Source: Theristus sp. LFF4_11 (lineage: Eukaryota; Nematoda; Chromadorea; Monhysterida; Xyalidae). Taken from it: a stretch of DNA of 64,000 nt. How positions within the stretch are numbered: position 1 is the first letter of the stretch; each line of letters begins with the position of its first letter. Position numbers and translations under genes: made by a program. A model generated the notes under the pieces. It was not told where the DNA came from and ran no database searches. It saw only the letters and a program-made list of their open reading frames with translations. The stretch is taken from the NCBI GenBank assembly GCA_030248135.1, contig JASANC010005232.1:1-64000 (forward strand), read 5' to 3'. Shown here piece by piece: positions 1 to 11,210 of this stretch.

Positions 1-3000
1 CTTTGAATATTCAGATTCTTTAGACTGTAGTTCAGCAGTAACGCGGTGTAATTCTAGTTTGCATTGCTCCTCTTGTCGGCGCACATCAGACAGTTCACTG
101 GTCAGTAATTGACTTTTGGTCATCTGAGTATCCAGTTCAGTGCGCACTATTTGTAGTTGTTGCACATAATCACCAGCCTCTCGCTCGAGCACCTTGACTT
201 TTGCCTCGTATGCTTTGACTTTCAGCCGGGCTACGTTTAAATCCTGTTGCATTTTGTCGTTAGTAGATTCAAGTTGCCGCAGTTTCGTATCGTACGCTTT
301 GCCTGTGCATGTAATAATTACATAATTCAATATACATGTAGCTTATGAGCTTTGAATTGGTATTATTACAAATGTTTTGGGAAGCTGAGTTTCGCACAGT
401 AATAAACACGAGTACCCTTTAAGGCAGCTTTACGATGCTCCATTTCATACTGGCTCATTGCAGCAGTAGTTTTTTGATCTGTTAGCAAACGCACTTCGAT
501 CAGTTCGTCGCGGAGTATAGATGCCTCCGAATGTAAAACCTATAAAAATATAATTGTTGCATTTCATTGCACGTCATATGTACCTTATTAACGTTTGCAC
601 TGGGTGCGAAATAGCTGAGTAAATATGGCATCTTTTTTCAGGGTCCAAGGAGCGCTCGAAATAAAAGAAGACGTTCAGAAAGCTCCTTGTTTAATTGTAT
701 CACGTTTTTTTTAATTGATTAATTTTGTTCGAGCTTTTTTTTCGATCTTTGTCCATTGCACACACAATTATTTTGGCATTCTGGAAAAGACAACCCCTAG
801 TCTGCGACTAATCCCGCCTTGATGGAGAATGAAAGGAGTACCTTATGTATTTGGCTAATCTGGAACTGTTATACAACAGACTTTTGTCATATTTACAAAC
901 TTGACCTCCGTCTTCTAGCGTATCGCAAATCAAAACACAACGCAGATTCCAAACATTTGAATTTTAGCTGATTTGATGAGATTGCTGTGAACTTTAATTA
1001 CCGCCAGATCAGATTCCATTGTGTCAATTAATTGCTGACTTGCATCCAGCGCTTCCTTTAACTGATCAACATCTTCAAGCACGTCACGTTTCTGTTGTAG
1101 CAGGTCTTCTGCGGTGTTTTGAGCGTCTGCCAATTGTTTCGACAGGTTGTTCAGTTCTATGTCATGCTGAAAAAATCCAATTGTAATTTGTCAAATGGCA
1201 GCTTTGCTAAAAAGTTTAAATTAAAGTTTAAAAGTTCCCAAGCGTGTGTGTGAGCAATCGGAAAACAAAAGAATGTGCTTGAAAGTCTATGGCAGAGTTC
1301 AGCCAGTGTCTCACCCCACATGCACTTCGTTGACTGAATCTTTTCTTCTTCACACAGGTCAATCAGTAGTAGAACAACGATAAATGAAGTCCAAAATGCA
1401 AGCACCCAAAGACAGAACCTCCTGTTGGGTTGTTGTAATTTGTGACTCAAGCTCTTGAATCCGGTAAGTCAGTTGCTCTGTTAACGCTGGAGAGTGTAGA
1501 TGACGCGCTCTGCTAAGCGAAGTTTCGTTCTGCTCTGAGATGGTTGAAGAAGCTTGTGCAGCAAACGCATCAGCAAACTGGTTCTCATGATCCACTTTTA
1601 ATTTTACATTCGCTGTGCGTTCTTCATTCAACTCTGTTTCCATTGTTTGAAGTTTTTCCACTGTCGAAACGTGCAGTTCTTTTAGTTCTTCATGACAGAC
1701 AGATAATTTTTTAAGTTCTTCCTGGGTCTGCTTTAATTCGGACAAAAGTTTTTGTTTTGAACATCGTTCTTTTTCCAGGGCATCTTTCCAAGATTGAACA
1801 GCCAACTCAGCGCCGTGTTTATGTTCCGCCAGTGTCTCTTCGGTTTGTGTAAGCTGTTCTTGCAACGAATTTATCATTGCTTGCATGGATCGCTTTTCTT
1901 CCTGTTGAATGTTTTTATATTTATTTATTATGTACAGTAATAAAGTTGTGAAGTCTAAAATAACAATATCACGAAATTCCACTGTAATACTTACCTCCAG
2001 ATCAAGAATCACAGTGTTTAACGCTGCCGATTGTGAATTTGCAGGTTCGCTGTTTTCCCGAGTTGACATCGTTAAATGTGATGTTTCACTCTTTAAAGGT
2101 TCGTTGATTATTTGATGATCAGAGTCAATAAGTGAGTTATTCGCCGATTGGTGTTGAACTTCAGTTAGTTCCCGTTCAATAACGCGCAGTTTCGCTTCAT
2201 ATCCTTTCTGTTTCAATTGAGACTTGTTCAGTTCATCAGCTAATTTTCGATTGGCGCCTTCCAGTTGTTTGCATTTTGCATCGTAAGCTTTGCCTAACAT
2301 AAAAATTACTAAATGTTCAAAACATTTCAACACTAACTTCAAAAGCTAAATTGTGATTCGTGTTTTACCTTACCTTTTAGTGCTGACTTTTTGCTTTCTA
2401 ATTCACGTTCTTCTTGGTTTGCTACAACCGTCACAGTAGTTTGGGCCAATTCCGAGCGTAGCTTTTTGTTGTCTGATCGTGAACTCTATGAAAAAGATTT
2501 TTTTTAATTTTTAAACTACAGTCGAACTCTAAATTATACGGAGTCAGGTGATTGGTTGGTGATCAAGTGATGTATGCTTTTTGTGCAAACCAAAAAATCC
2601 GCCCCACAGCAATTTTTGCACAAAAAGCATACATGGACGTGATCACCAACGACTTAGCTGATTCGCTATAATTTGAGTTTTAAATAAAAACTGTAAATAT
2701 TAAAACCATTTCAACGAGCTAACTTGAGCTAACTAACACCACTGGTCACCGTCGTGGCCTGGTGGTACCGCGTTAGACTATTGTGCGTTCGGGGGATCGA
2801 GCCCCGCCGAGGGGTGTATAGGGACTTAATGACAAGAAAAACTCAATGGGCACCCTACTCGACAGCGTTCTGTACGCTTTTCTGGGTTCGCCCTAGCGGA
2901 AAACACCGCCTAAAATCCCCAACAAACAACAACATAAACAACAACAAAACCAACTTCGAGCTCGATTTCCAGAGATTCCACAAGCTGCTGACCCGCTTCT

Positions 3001-6000
3001 ACAGCCTGCTTCAGCTCTTCCACGTCTTGCAACACAGTCAGCTTTTGTTTCAACAAATCTTCGGCTGCTTTTTGAGCAACAGACATTTGTTTTGCAAGAC
3101 CAGACTGCTGGTTTTGCAGCTGAAACCAATTTTCTGATCATGATATAAAATCTACCTTAATAATATCCAAAAAACTTTTTTCTGGTTTTACTGTTCACGT
3201 CAGAGAATGTACAACTGCAGTGCCACATTCTGAAATTTATAAAAAAAACACTTACTTCGGCTATTTTGGCGGCTAGTTGAAAGTTTTCTTGCTTAAGGTC
3301 GTCAACAATTGAATCACGCTTATTTGCATCCATGTTAACCAGCTCAATTTGGCTTTTTAGATGATCACGCTCAGATGACCGCCGATTTACCTCGACACGC
3401 ATATTTTCTATTTCAGACTGTAATTCACTGATTCGCGACTGTGCGGCTGCTTTTGCTTTCAACGTTTGATTTCGCCCCTCGCGTTTTGCGGCTTCCATTT
3501 CTTCCAGGAGCTGTTTAACCAATTGATCAATCAATTAAAGAGTAAGATTTCAACATTGTTGGTGACCTCATTGACACACGTTCATCAAACAGCATTTTTG
3601 AGGAATCAATTTTAAGCAAATACGAACCTGATTTTCTCGCGCATCAAAAACCTTTTTGGCGAGGCTGATTTCTGTATGTGATTGCTCAACAACTTCCACA
3701 TAAGCTGATTCAGATGTTTCTAATTTATCCTTCAAAGTAGCGCATTCTTGCTTGTAATACTCCAGCTAAAATGAAAAATCCGGTTGTAAGGTTTAAAAGC
3801 TTTCAAAACAACAATTTGAAAAAATCAAAAAAGTCACACATAAAACAGTTGAAAAGCTTACTTGTTGCTTAAGTAACCGCTGATCGTCATCTAATTCAGT
3901 TTCACTCGGCGATTCTGGTGGCAAATCAAAGCGAACTTTTTTCTTTGGTTTGCTGTGATTTATTGCTGCGGTACTGCTCACTGCTCTGTCGTGATGAGTA
4001 TTATGTACAAGCAAATCGTGATCTTGCTCCGATTCACTATTGTCATTGGATGTGTGATCGAAGTTATCACTCAATTCTGGTAGTGGAGTTAATTCATTAT
4101 AAAGTGACCGAGCCGTAGTTCTTGAGGTGTTGCCTCTTGCACTGATTGCCTCAAGGTCAATGTCTGGGCACATGTTTGTTGGACGAACAGTTGCGACAGC
4201 TCTTCCGGGCGAACCGGACCGTAGTTTTTGTTCCGGTGTGAACTGATGACGTGGAAGCCTTCTGCTTGTCGACGGTTTGGCATCTTCCGAATCAGATGAA
4301 TAACTTATGGGATCAGTGGAAGCATCGATTTTTAACGGAGGTGAAGCAGCCTACAAAGAACAATAAAAAATAAACCTGCAAACGTATAAAATGTACAGGG
4401 TGGGCCAAAAAGGTTCCAACTTCAAAACGCTCTCACTGGCTTGTGCTGAGACCTTATGACTTAAAATTTCTGACACAAAACGAGACTGAAAATAGAATTG
4501 CATTTTTTACTGAAGAAAGTCAGAATGGCAAGCGAGTGAATTATTTAAGAAAACAATGTGCATTTGAAAAGATAAATTCGCTTCTGTTCTGAGCTGAACC
4601 GCTAACGCACATTCAGACTGTAAGTGAAAATCAGAGTTGTCAAAGACTGCTCAAATGCAATTCGGCATTTGTCATTTCCAAGCTACCATCTACGTAATGT
4701 TTTTTTTAAATTTTTTAGTGTTGTGAACACTGTGTTGTCGCCACAGTTCATCATTTGGTGTTTGTTACAGTTAAATCAACCGTTTGCATTCCACAACATT
4801 TATCGATTTTTCATGTTTTCAAGATATTCTGCTGTAATGAGTGATAGAGGCAACGTACCCTAAAAAATTGGTCAGAAAAACTTCCCAGTGTTTTAATAGT
4901 GTTCCAAGTTTAAGCTTGAAACATTTCAGCACAAGCCAGTAAATACAGCGTTGTATATACAGTATAGAGTGAAGTTGAACTTTTTTGGCTCATCCTGTAA
5001 ATACAGCGTACATACAGTCGAACTCGAAATTATAGGGAATCAGCTGATTGGTTGGTGGTCAAGTGATGCACGCTTTCTCTGCAGGCATTGCTGGGGAGCG
5101 TCGCCTGTCGGAGTCTGTCGTTCTGCACAGAAAGCATGCATCGTGATCACCAACCAGTCAGCTGATTTCCCTATAATTTAGAGTTCTGCCGTATATAGCT
5201 TGTAAAATAAAAAAATTTGTCAAATAAAAAACACAACACTTACAATCAATTGCTCTCGTAATATTAACACTGCTTTCTGTTTTGCGTCGACCAGTTGCTG
5301 GGTGTCACGACAGGTTTCTTGAAGGTCAATTATGCGACGGTCTTTTTCGAGTATTTCATTCTTGAGTTCAAGAATTTCAGTCTCCTTTTCAGTAAGACGA
5401 TGGTGAAGCAGACCACCATCTTTTTCAGTCGCACCAACTACCGCATCAACCGCAAATGCGGACCCAGATTCTTGTATCGCCATCTGATTTTCCAATGTCT
5501 GAAATTGCCCAATTGTGCTTAACAGAGTTTCTGTAATCGAAAAAGCGTGTGAACCTGAAGCGTCAGGGAATGAAAACAAACTCGAATCCGGATGGCGTAA
5601 TCAGCTATTTCCGTGTCTCGACCAGTTAGCTGCTGTTTGAGTCGTTCGATTTGTTCATGACAACTTTCCAAAGATGATTCGGCATCGTCTAATTGCAGAC
5701 GGAGACGTGCTAACATTGCCGCAGAGGTGTCATCACTCTGCGAGAAACTTTTATTATGTCAAAAGAATTCAAGATAAAATCTATCAAAAACTACGCGATG
5801 TATCGCATGTTCGGGACGTTTCAGGTATTATCAAGTTTATTCTATTGATGTTCATATTTTCTGAACTTTTTATTAACAATAATATTATGTTCAACTAACT
5901 ATCCGATCATTTCACAACGCAAAGCCACAGAATCGGGTGTTTTTGAAAATGAATGATTCACACAAACATTACACACGAAGCCACAGAGCCACAGTGTGTC

Positions 6001-6546
6001 AACTGCACAGTTTGAGCTCCATGGCACAATTTCGCTGATAAATTGTGAACTTATGTTTGAAAAGTTTGCTGTTAAAAATGAAAAAAAATTGTTCCCCTAG
6101 ATTTCCCCAGAAAAGTTCGTTCCCCCAAAGCTGATGAAAATTTGAGCTCAATATTTCACTAATTTTGACCACTCAGCTTCCACGATGCAAAAATGAGCGT
6201 TTTCCAGTTTTTCATTCGCCGTGGTGCAGCCGTTTAATGTTTCTAGTTGAAAATAGTAAAAAAAGTTCAATCTTCAAAAAAAGTTGGTTGAAGTTTTTTA
6301 ACTAAAATACTTGAACGGTTGGCGAGTTACATCGCTTCAAAGTTGGTATCACTACTAATGAATCATCCCTACCCCTGTTTATCCTTACTTTCTAAACAAG
6401 CTTACCGCTGTCTCGGTGCTGTGATTCTGCTGACCATGGTGTTGTTGGTAATTGTTGATCTGAGCAATTTCCGTCAACTGTTGTCGCAACTGTACCACCT
6501 TGGCCTTTGATTGTAATTTGTATTTTGCAAATTTGCTGCTCAACTC
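1..6546 (-). CDS. Large coiled-coil protein, 3' part (unidentified, golgin/tether-like)
   Basis: Minus-strand exons with phase-compatible GT-AG junctions: 6406-6546, 5582 or 5623-5737, 5244-5530 (or 5554), 3862-4350, 3628-3765, 3256-3510, 2955-3119, 2374-2485, 1995-2293, 1419-1901, 1002-1166, 416-539 and 1-302, which runs off the window. The products are almost entirely heptad-like and rich in E, K, Q and L; the exon at 3862-4350 is instead a Ser/Asp/Glu-rich linker. I do not recognise the family; long coiled coils like this are typical of golgins, tethers and structural rods. A three-exon block is present twice: 2955-3119 with 2374-2485 and 1995-2293, and 1002-1166 with 416-539 and 1-302. 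The motif KAYDxKxxQLE appears in the third exon of each. The junction between the 5.6 and 5.5 kb exons is ambiguous. The 5' end lies above 6546 and was not resolved. Confidence 0.8.
600..850 (-). mobile_element. Degenerate copy of MITE family 1
   Basis: This intronic stretch carries the marks of the family seen at 22112-22381: an ATGGCATCTTTTTTCAGGG-like segment, then CAAGGAGCGC, then CTAGTCTGCGACTAATCCCG near the far end. The terminal inverted repeats are eroded. Confidence 0.6.
2518..2683. mobile_element. Palindromic MITE, family 3
   Basis: Two arms fold back on each other: ACAGTCGAACTCTAAATTAT at the left and ATAATTTGAGTT at the right, with inner arms GATTGGTTGGTGATCA / TGATCACCAAC and ATGTATGCTTTTTGTGCA / TGCACAAAAAGCATACAT. 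Related copies lie at 5012-5194 and 60494-60680. It sits in an intron of the coiled-coil gene. No coding capacity. Confidence 0.75.
2750..2954 (+). mobile_element. tRNA-derived SINE, family A, full copy
   Basis: The head has an RNA polymerase III A box (TGGCCTGGTGG) and a B box (GGGATCGAGCC), followed by a body of about 110 bp and a CAA-rich tail. A second copy with the same head and body lies on the minus strand at 47785-47944. The tail runs right up to the 3' end of the coding exon at 2955, so the first intron bases of the host gene (GTTGGTTTTGTTG on the minus strand) are tail sequence. Orientation is antisense to the host gene. Confidence 0.85.
4393..4999. mobile_element. Tc1/mariner-like non-autonomous element
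   Basis: Terminal inverted repeats TACAGGGTGGGCCAAAAAGG at the left and, reading inward from the right, TACAGGATGAGCCAAAAAAG; both continue into a TTCNAACTTCA-like segment. Ends starting with TA and a CAGGGTGGGCC-like terminus are typical of mariner relatives. The interior has no transposase that I can see. A solo end of the same family lies at 44044-44107. Confidence 0.75.
5012..5194. mobile_element. Palindromic MITE, family 3, second copy
   Basis: Arms ACAGTCGAACTCGAAATTAT and ATAATTTAGAGTTCTGCCGT pair with few mismatches; inner arms GATTGGTTGGTGGTCA / TGATCACCAACCAGTC pair as well. It lies about a dozen bases beyond the Tc1/mariner-like element at 4393-4999, in the same intron. Confidence 0.75.
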
Positions 6547-7594
6547 CTGCAATTTACATGTTTTCTTTCTCTTCGTAATGTTTTTTCGTATAGCAGAAAA
6601 ACTGCTTTAAAACCTCACTCCGTGCTTTCATTATAAACCAGACAAAATAATCAAAATCCAACCGAATAATTGCGTTGACTCTCATTCAAATCATGTCCAA
6701 GCCGCAAAATTACAGCTTCGTTGGCGCTGCACGCTTCACAGCCCATTTTCGATTTTGAATTTTGTGCTTGAATGTCACTCGATTATTGAGTGATTATTGA
6801 ATATATTATCACAGACAAAATCTTGTCGAAAAAAAATCTCGTTGGTTTGAAATCATAAAATAAATTTTTTCGTCGATTCAGATTTGCAGCAGTGGTTAGT
6901 GTTCGACGAGTATATTTCTATAACACAACAGTTTTTACGTCAAAATAGCACCAAAAAGTAGAATTTTGCATCAAAACATTATTTACCTGCTATTTACTGT
7001 TCACACAGCTGTCGAAAATCAGAACAAACATTTTTACTGGAAGACTGGATCGAAATCAAATCACGTTTTTACACTCAAGCTCTCATGTATTATGGTCAAA
7101 CCGTACATCATTTGATTAATAAAAAATTGAAATACAAAAAGAAATAAAAATGCGGACAGACCAACTAGGGTAATCAATTAATAAAAAAGATGAATTAAAC
7201 CAGATAAATGACAATAAGTTAGCAATCCGATTTTTTGGCTCCAGAATGAAGACCAAATGTAAAACAGAACACACCACCATGAAATACCCAGAGAAACTTA
7301 ACGACGCTATTACTTTTACCTGTTCGTTCCAGAACGGAGCACAGACACACATTTGAAAGTAGAGAATGAAATAATTGTGACATACAGACGTGTCTGTGCC
7401 GGTGTACACGGATATAGAGCATACACAACTTTTAACGTTATATGACGCTGTTTGATGACAACAGGCCTCCACTACCGAATCATACACACAAACGCCCAAT
7501 ACCTGGTGAACAAAATGCCACGCCATCCATACCATAACACAAAACAGCCAACACACACGCCGAGTTGTTGGGCTGTGTGAAACATTGCAGACGT

Positions 7595-7766
7595 ACTGCA
7601 TGCGCTCAGGGTAGCGCCTTTTCCGCTGCCGTTTGTTTTTGTTTCTTCGTTGGTCAGATTGGCGTTTGCGATCTCGGTATTGCAGTTTGAAACTGTCACC
7701 TGCATTTCACAATTGTCTGCCTGTTTTGTTGCCGAGATCAAGAGTTACCGAGCCGAAACTGTCCAT
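7595..7766 (-). other. Possible 5' exon of the coiled-coil gene
   Basis: A hydrophilic minus-strand reading (with residues TNEETKTNGSGKG) is open through this stretch and ends near a GTACGT donor-like site at about 7595. An ATG lies at 7764-7766 in another frame and is followed closely by a GTAACT donor-like site. Either could be the start of the coiled-coil gene, which would make it divergent from the DB-module gene at 8036. I could not connect either to the exon at 6406-6546 with certainty. The stretch 6547-7594 holds no other coding signal that I can see. Confidence 0.2.
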
Positions 7767-8035
7767 GCAAAGAACGGGACAACGAAAAATAAAAAAAACA
7801 GTGCTGGCTGATGGTGTTTTTCAAATTTTAGGATCAGTTCAAAGAAAAATTTACAAGTGCGCCCACACACATGATGTGTAAAATTTATGAAAGGAACGTT
7901 TCAAATAAAAAACGGCATAGGGAAGGCGTTTTGCAATAGTTTTTGATTACGTAATCACAGAAAATGGACATTAAAGTCAGCGAACACCACATGTTTAACA
8001 GTTTATTTGACCAAAACTTTCATGCAGAAGTAATC

Positions 8036-10803
8036 ATGTCTTGCACGCTGCACGTAATACTTTTAATTTTTCTCCTTGCCTTTTTCAACAAACATTTCGC
8101 GTCGCCACAAGAACGACAAAGCGCTGGCCGAAATCAACTGAAACCGTTCTGTTTCTACATCGCTTGCGAGCACTGCCCCGACGGGCACATCGATGCGCTG
8201 TGCCCCGGTCTGTGTCGCAGCTGCGCTCGCGCCCGTGCCAACGCTCAACCAAGATCATCGTCAAATTCAAATGAAAAGGTGAATGTGTTCCTGTTTACAA
8301 AAAAAAGAAAACAGGAATTTTTAAAAGCAGGCATATATTTTTAGCAGCACCAGGACGAAAGTGAGGAGGAGCAAGAGTATTTCTTCGTTGTGCCTGAGTC
8401 GTCGTTGGGCCCGTCGAATCCGTTCCGAAGCAGCGGACGCTTGCGCATTTCCGATGCCGAACTGGAGAACAGACTCGGCGCCGCAATGAACGCGTGGTTC
8501 CAGAACACCGGCGGACAAAGTGATCGCGAGCGGATGCGAACCACGAGCGAACCTGGTCGCGATCAAGCGTCTGTCTCAGGAGTTCAAGGCGCTTTTGGCA
8601 CGGCGGCCGGTCACCATCAGCGCCAACGGGGCTCAGCGTCCAGTTTCAGAGGCCGATTGGCGGGCGTGGGCGATCCGTCGAACAAAAGACAGCCGCCGCA
8701 GCCTGCGATACCCAGCGAATACCCAACAATGATCTACAACATTGACGATTACCTCGATGCGTCCGGCGAAGCAGCAAGGCCACAACCTACGGCCAGACAC
8801 AAGCCGACCACTCAGCAGCCGAATGCGCACTCGCAATTTCCTCTGATGATTTACGACATCGATGAGTATCTGAATGTCGATTCGGATTCACGCATGACCA
8901 CTCAAGCACCGAGACATCGAACAAGGCCACCGCACAGAGCTAGGCCTCGGTCAGGCCACGTGGGACGACGCAGGAGACCACTCGGCCGAAGGAGGGGCCG
9001 CAAAACTCGGCGACCGCTTGGTGCGGCAGCAGAACATGAAAGCATCACAGGTGTACTGATCCTGGAATTCATTAGCTCTATCTGTTACAGTTCACGATCG
9101 GTGTGTTTTAGAATCATACGCTTACTACTGTTATTGATTTTCTCCTGTTTAACGACAGACGTCCATCAGCGGCAAACGCCGCCACCTCGTAAACCACAAA
9201 AAGTTCGCGAGGATTTCTGGCGAAGACGACGCAGCAACGGTACAAGCGTTCCGGTCACACTCGCTGAAATGTTACGAAACAAAGACAGCAGGACGTCAAG
9301 GGCGCGATTCACAACAATCGACGCACGCATGACGTATCGGTATTCACCGACGTTCGAAGCAAGCACCGTCGCTCACGATCAGCCGACAACTGACGCATAC
9401 GATGGAGGCACATGGCCACCGGCGATGACAGGTACAGACAAAATAGTCGTTTTAGCTATTGTGGATTTATTCAAACGTGTCCATACTAAAATGACGCCAT
9501 TTGCTTTAAAAACGCCCGTTTGTCAAAATGCAGGCACTAAAATTTCACTTTGGTGTGACTGATTCGACATTCAGCATTTGTTTACGGGAAGAAATCGGTT
9601 AAACGGAAAGTCTGGTTTTTTTGCTGTGAACGGCAAGCGCATGTTTGGCGGCACATGACGTTATTTAAGTGGGACACGTTTGAAAAAAATAGGTCATACA
9701 TTTGCCAAGAATGCTTATCACAGTGGATGGAATGCAAAAAAAAACAAATTTGCCGGTTGGGAGTGATGACGACAATTTATAATTTCCGTGCTCTCATTTT
9801 CTATCAGCCAACCGATTTCCAACGAGCTACGATCGACCGGCCAGCTTCCGGTGGCATCACAGCGGTTGGACACGACGCACAACCACAACAAGTCAGCAGA
9901 GTGCGTTGAAAACAAACAACAAACAAAAAAAGCAGTTTGCATTTTGCAATTCACCCATGCGGAACATTCTTGCACAGTGGTCTTCCATTTATTCTTTTCT
10001 ATGCTTTTTTTACCAACTTAGCGCCCCCGAGCACCACCACAACGACGACGACCACAACCACCACGACCACGTTCCGACCAATCACCAAGCAGCTGCTCCA
10101 GCCAACTACCATGACTCTGTGGACGCCCAGTTTCACGTGGCCCGTTGGTGTCCGCCACAGTAAAACGCGAAAACCTCGCCCAGTGCAAGTCGAATTTCGA
10201 AAACGACACATTCTGGACGATTATGACGTTTATGGGAGTGAAATCGACGATGGAAACGAGGAGGATGACGGTGTAACAGAGGCGGAGCCATTGGATGCAG
10301 ATCGCCATTCAGACCAGTCGGCCGACCGTGTGGTGCGCGTGTGTTGCCAGCGCGATCCAACCATTCCATCTGCCTGTTATCCGCTGTGCAGCTTCACTGG
10401 GTTCACAAGAGAAAATGTACGTTTACCATTCCAGGGGGACCATTAGCTGTTTTGGTTTTGAGCGCTTGCCGGTGGAACCAGTAAGCGACCGTAATTTGAA
10501 TTATTCGTTGGAAGGTTTGTGATGTTTCAGATAGGCTCAGCGCAACTAGCCGGCTGGTGTCCATCGGAGCATGCAGCAGCACTGTTGAATTGTCTCAGCC
10601 AGTTCTACGACCATCGTCCCTGCTGTCGTGAGCGTCGTGTGCCGGAACGCTGTGACCAACTTTGCTATCCAACTTCAGCAGACTTTCATGAAACAGAAAG
10701 TAATGATCAGGAAACTGATGTCAGCGGGCAGTGCTTGTCCGTCCACTTGCGCAGCGTGGTTGCTTGTTATCAGAGTCGCATTGAGCACCTCTTACAATTG
10801 TGA
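8036..10803 (+). CDS. Secreted DB-module protein A (657 aa)
   Basis: Exons 8036-8278, 8345-9050, 9159-9431, 9808-9891, 10022-10416 and 10531-10803 join in phase into 657 codons. The ATG at 8036 was chosen because a hydrophobic signal peptide follows at once (core VILLIFLLAFF); an upstream in-frame ATG exists at 7964. Next comes a compact Cys-rich segment (CFYIACEHCP then LCPGLCRSC), a long basic, low-complexity region with two copies of the motif MIYxIDxYL, a Thr-rich stretch, and a C-terminal module with paired cysteines (CCQRDPTIPSACYPLC, GWCP, CCRERRVPERCDQLC, CLS, ACYQ). That spacing fits the 12-cysteine DB module of nematode secreted and Ig-superfamily proteins, whose function is unknown. 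The last intron splits the DB module at the same place as in the neighbour gene. The small exon 9808-9891 is the least certain. Confidence 0.8.
9459..9697. mobile_element. MITE family 2 copy in an intron of DB gene A
   Basis: Ends contain AAACGTGTCC and GGACACGTTT with inner ACTAAAATGACGCC and GACGTTATTTAAGT arms. The interior (ACGCCCGTTTGTCA, GGCAAGCGCATGTTTGGCGG) is shared with copies at 41752-41987 and 55228-55466. No open reading frame. Confidence 0.8.
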
Positions 10804-11210
10804 AAAGTTTAGAAAATTGAAAGTTATGATTGCACTTAGTCTTGATTCAATAACACAGTTCACGTTGACATCTGTGAGACTAGCTCCTTTTAGTGCAGAT
10901 TCAATTTCGCTGCCCTACTATTGTGCAATTTTTTTGCAGTTTTCAATGCACAGTGTCCGTTTTTTTTGGTCAGCAAAAAACAACAGCAGTCAATCACTAA
11001 CTTTCGTTCTGTACTACGTTTTTCTGCACTACATGAACAACATACACAGTGATCACAAAAGCAGTTTTTCCACTACACTGGTTCATGTAACAATCAACGT
11101 GCGTTCACAAAAATAGTTTACCACTGCTTCTGTTCTGCATAACAGCGCGTTTTCAAGAAAAAAACCTGTCAGCAGTTCATTCAATTTCAACACGCTGTAA
11201 CACAACTAAA
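10804..11210. other. Intergenic gap between the two DB genes
   Basis: About 400 bases between the stop of DB gene A and the start of DB gene B. It should hold the 3' end of one and the promoter of the other. I see no clear TATA box, poly(A) signal or repeat. Confidence 0.4.

Noticed and set aside
6586..6610. Short match TATAGCAGAAAAACTGCTT shared with SINE B
   Set aside because: Only 19 bases, itself a small palindrome, with no other SINE sequence around it; may be chance.
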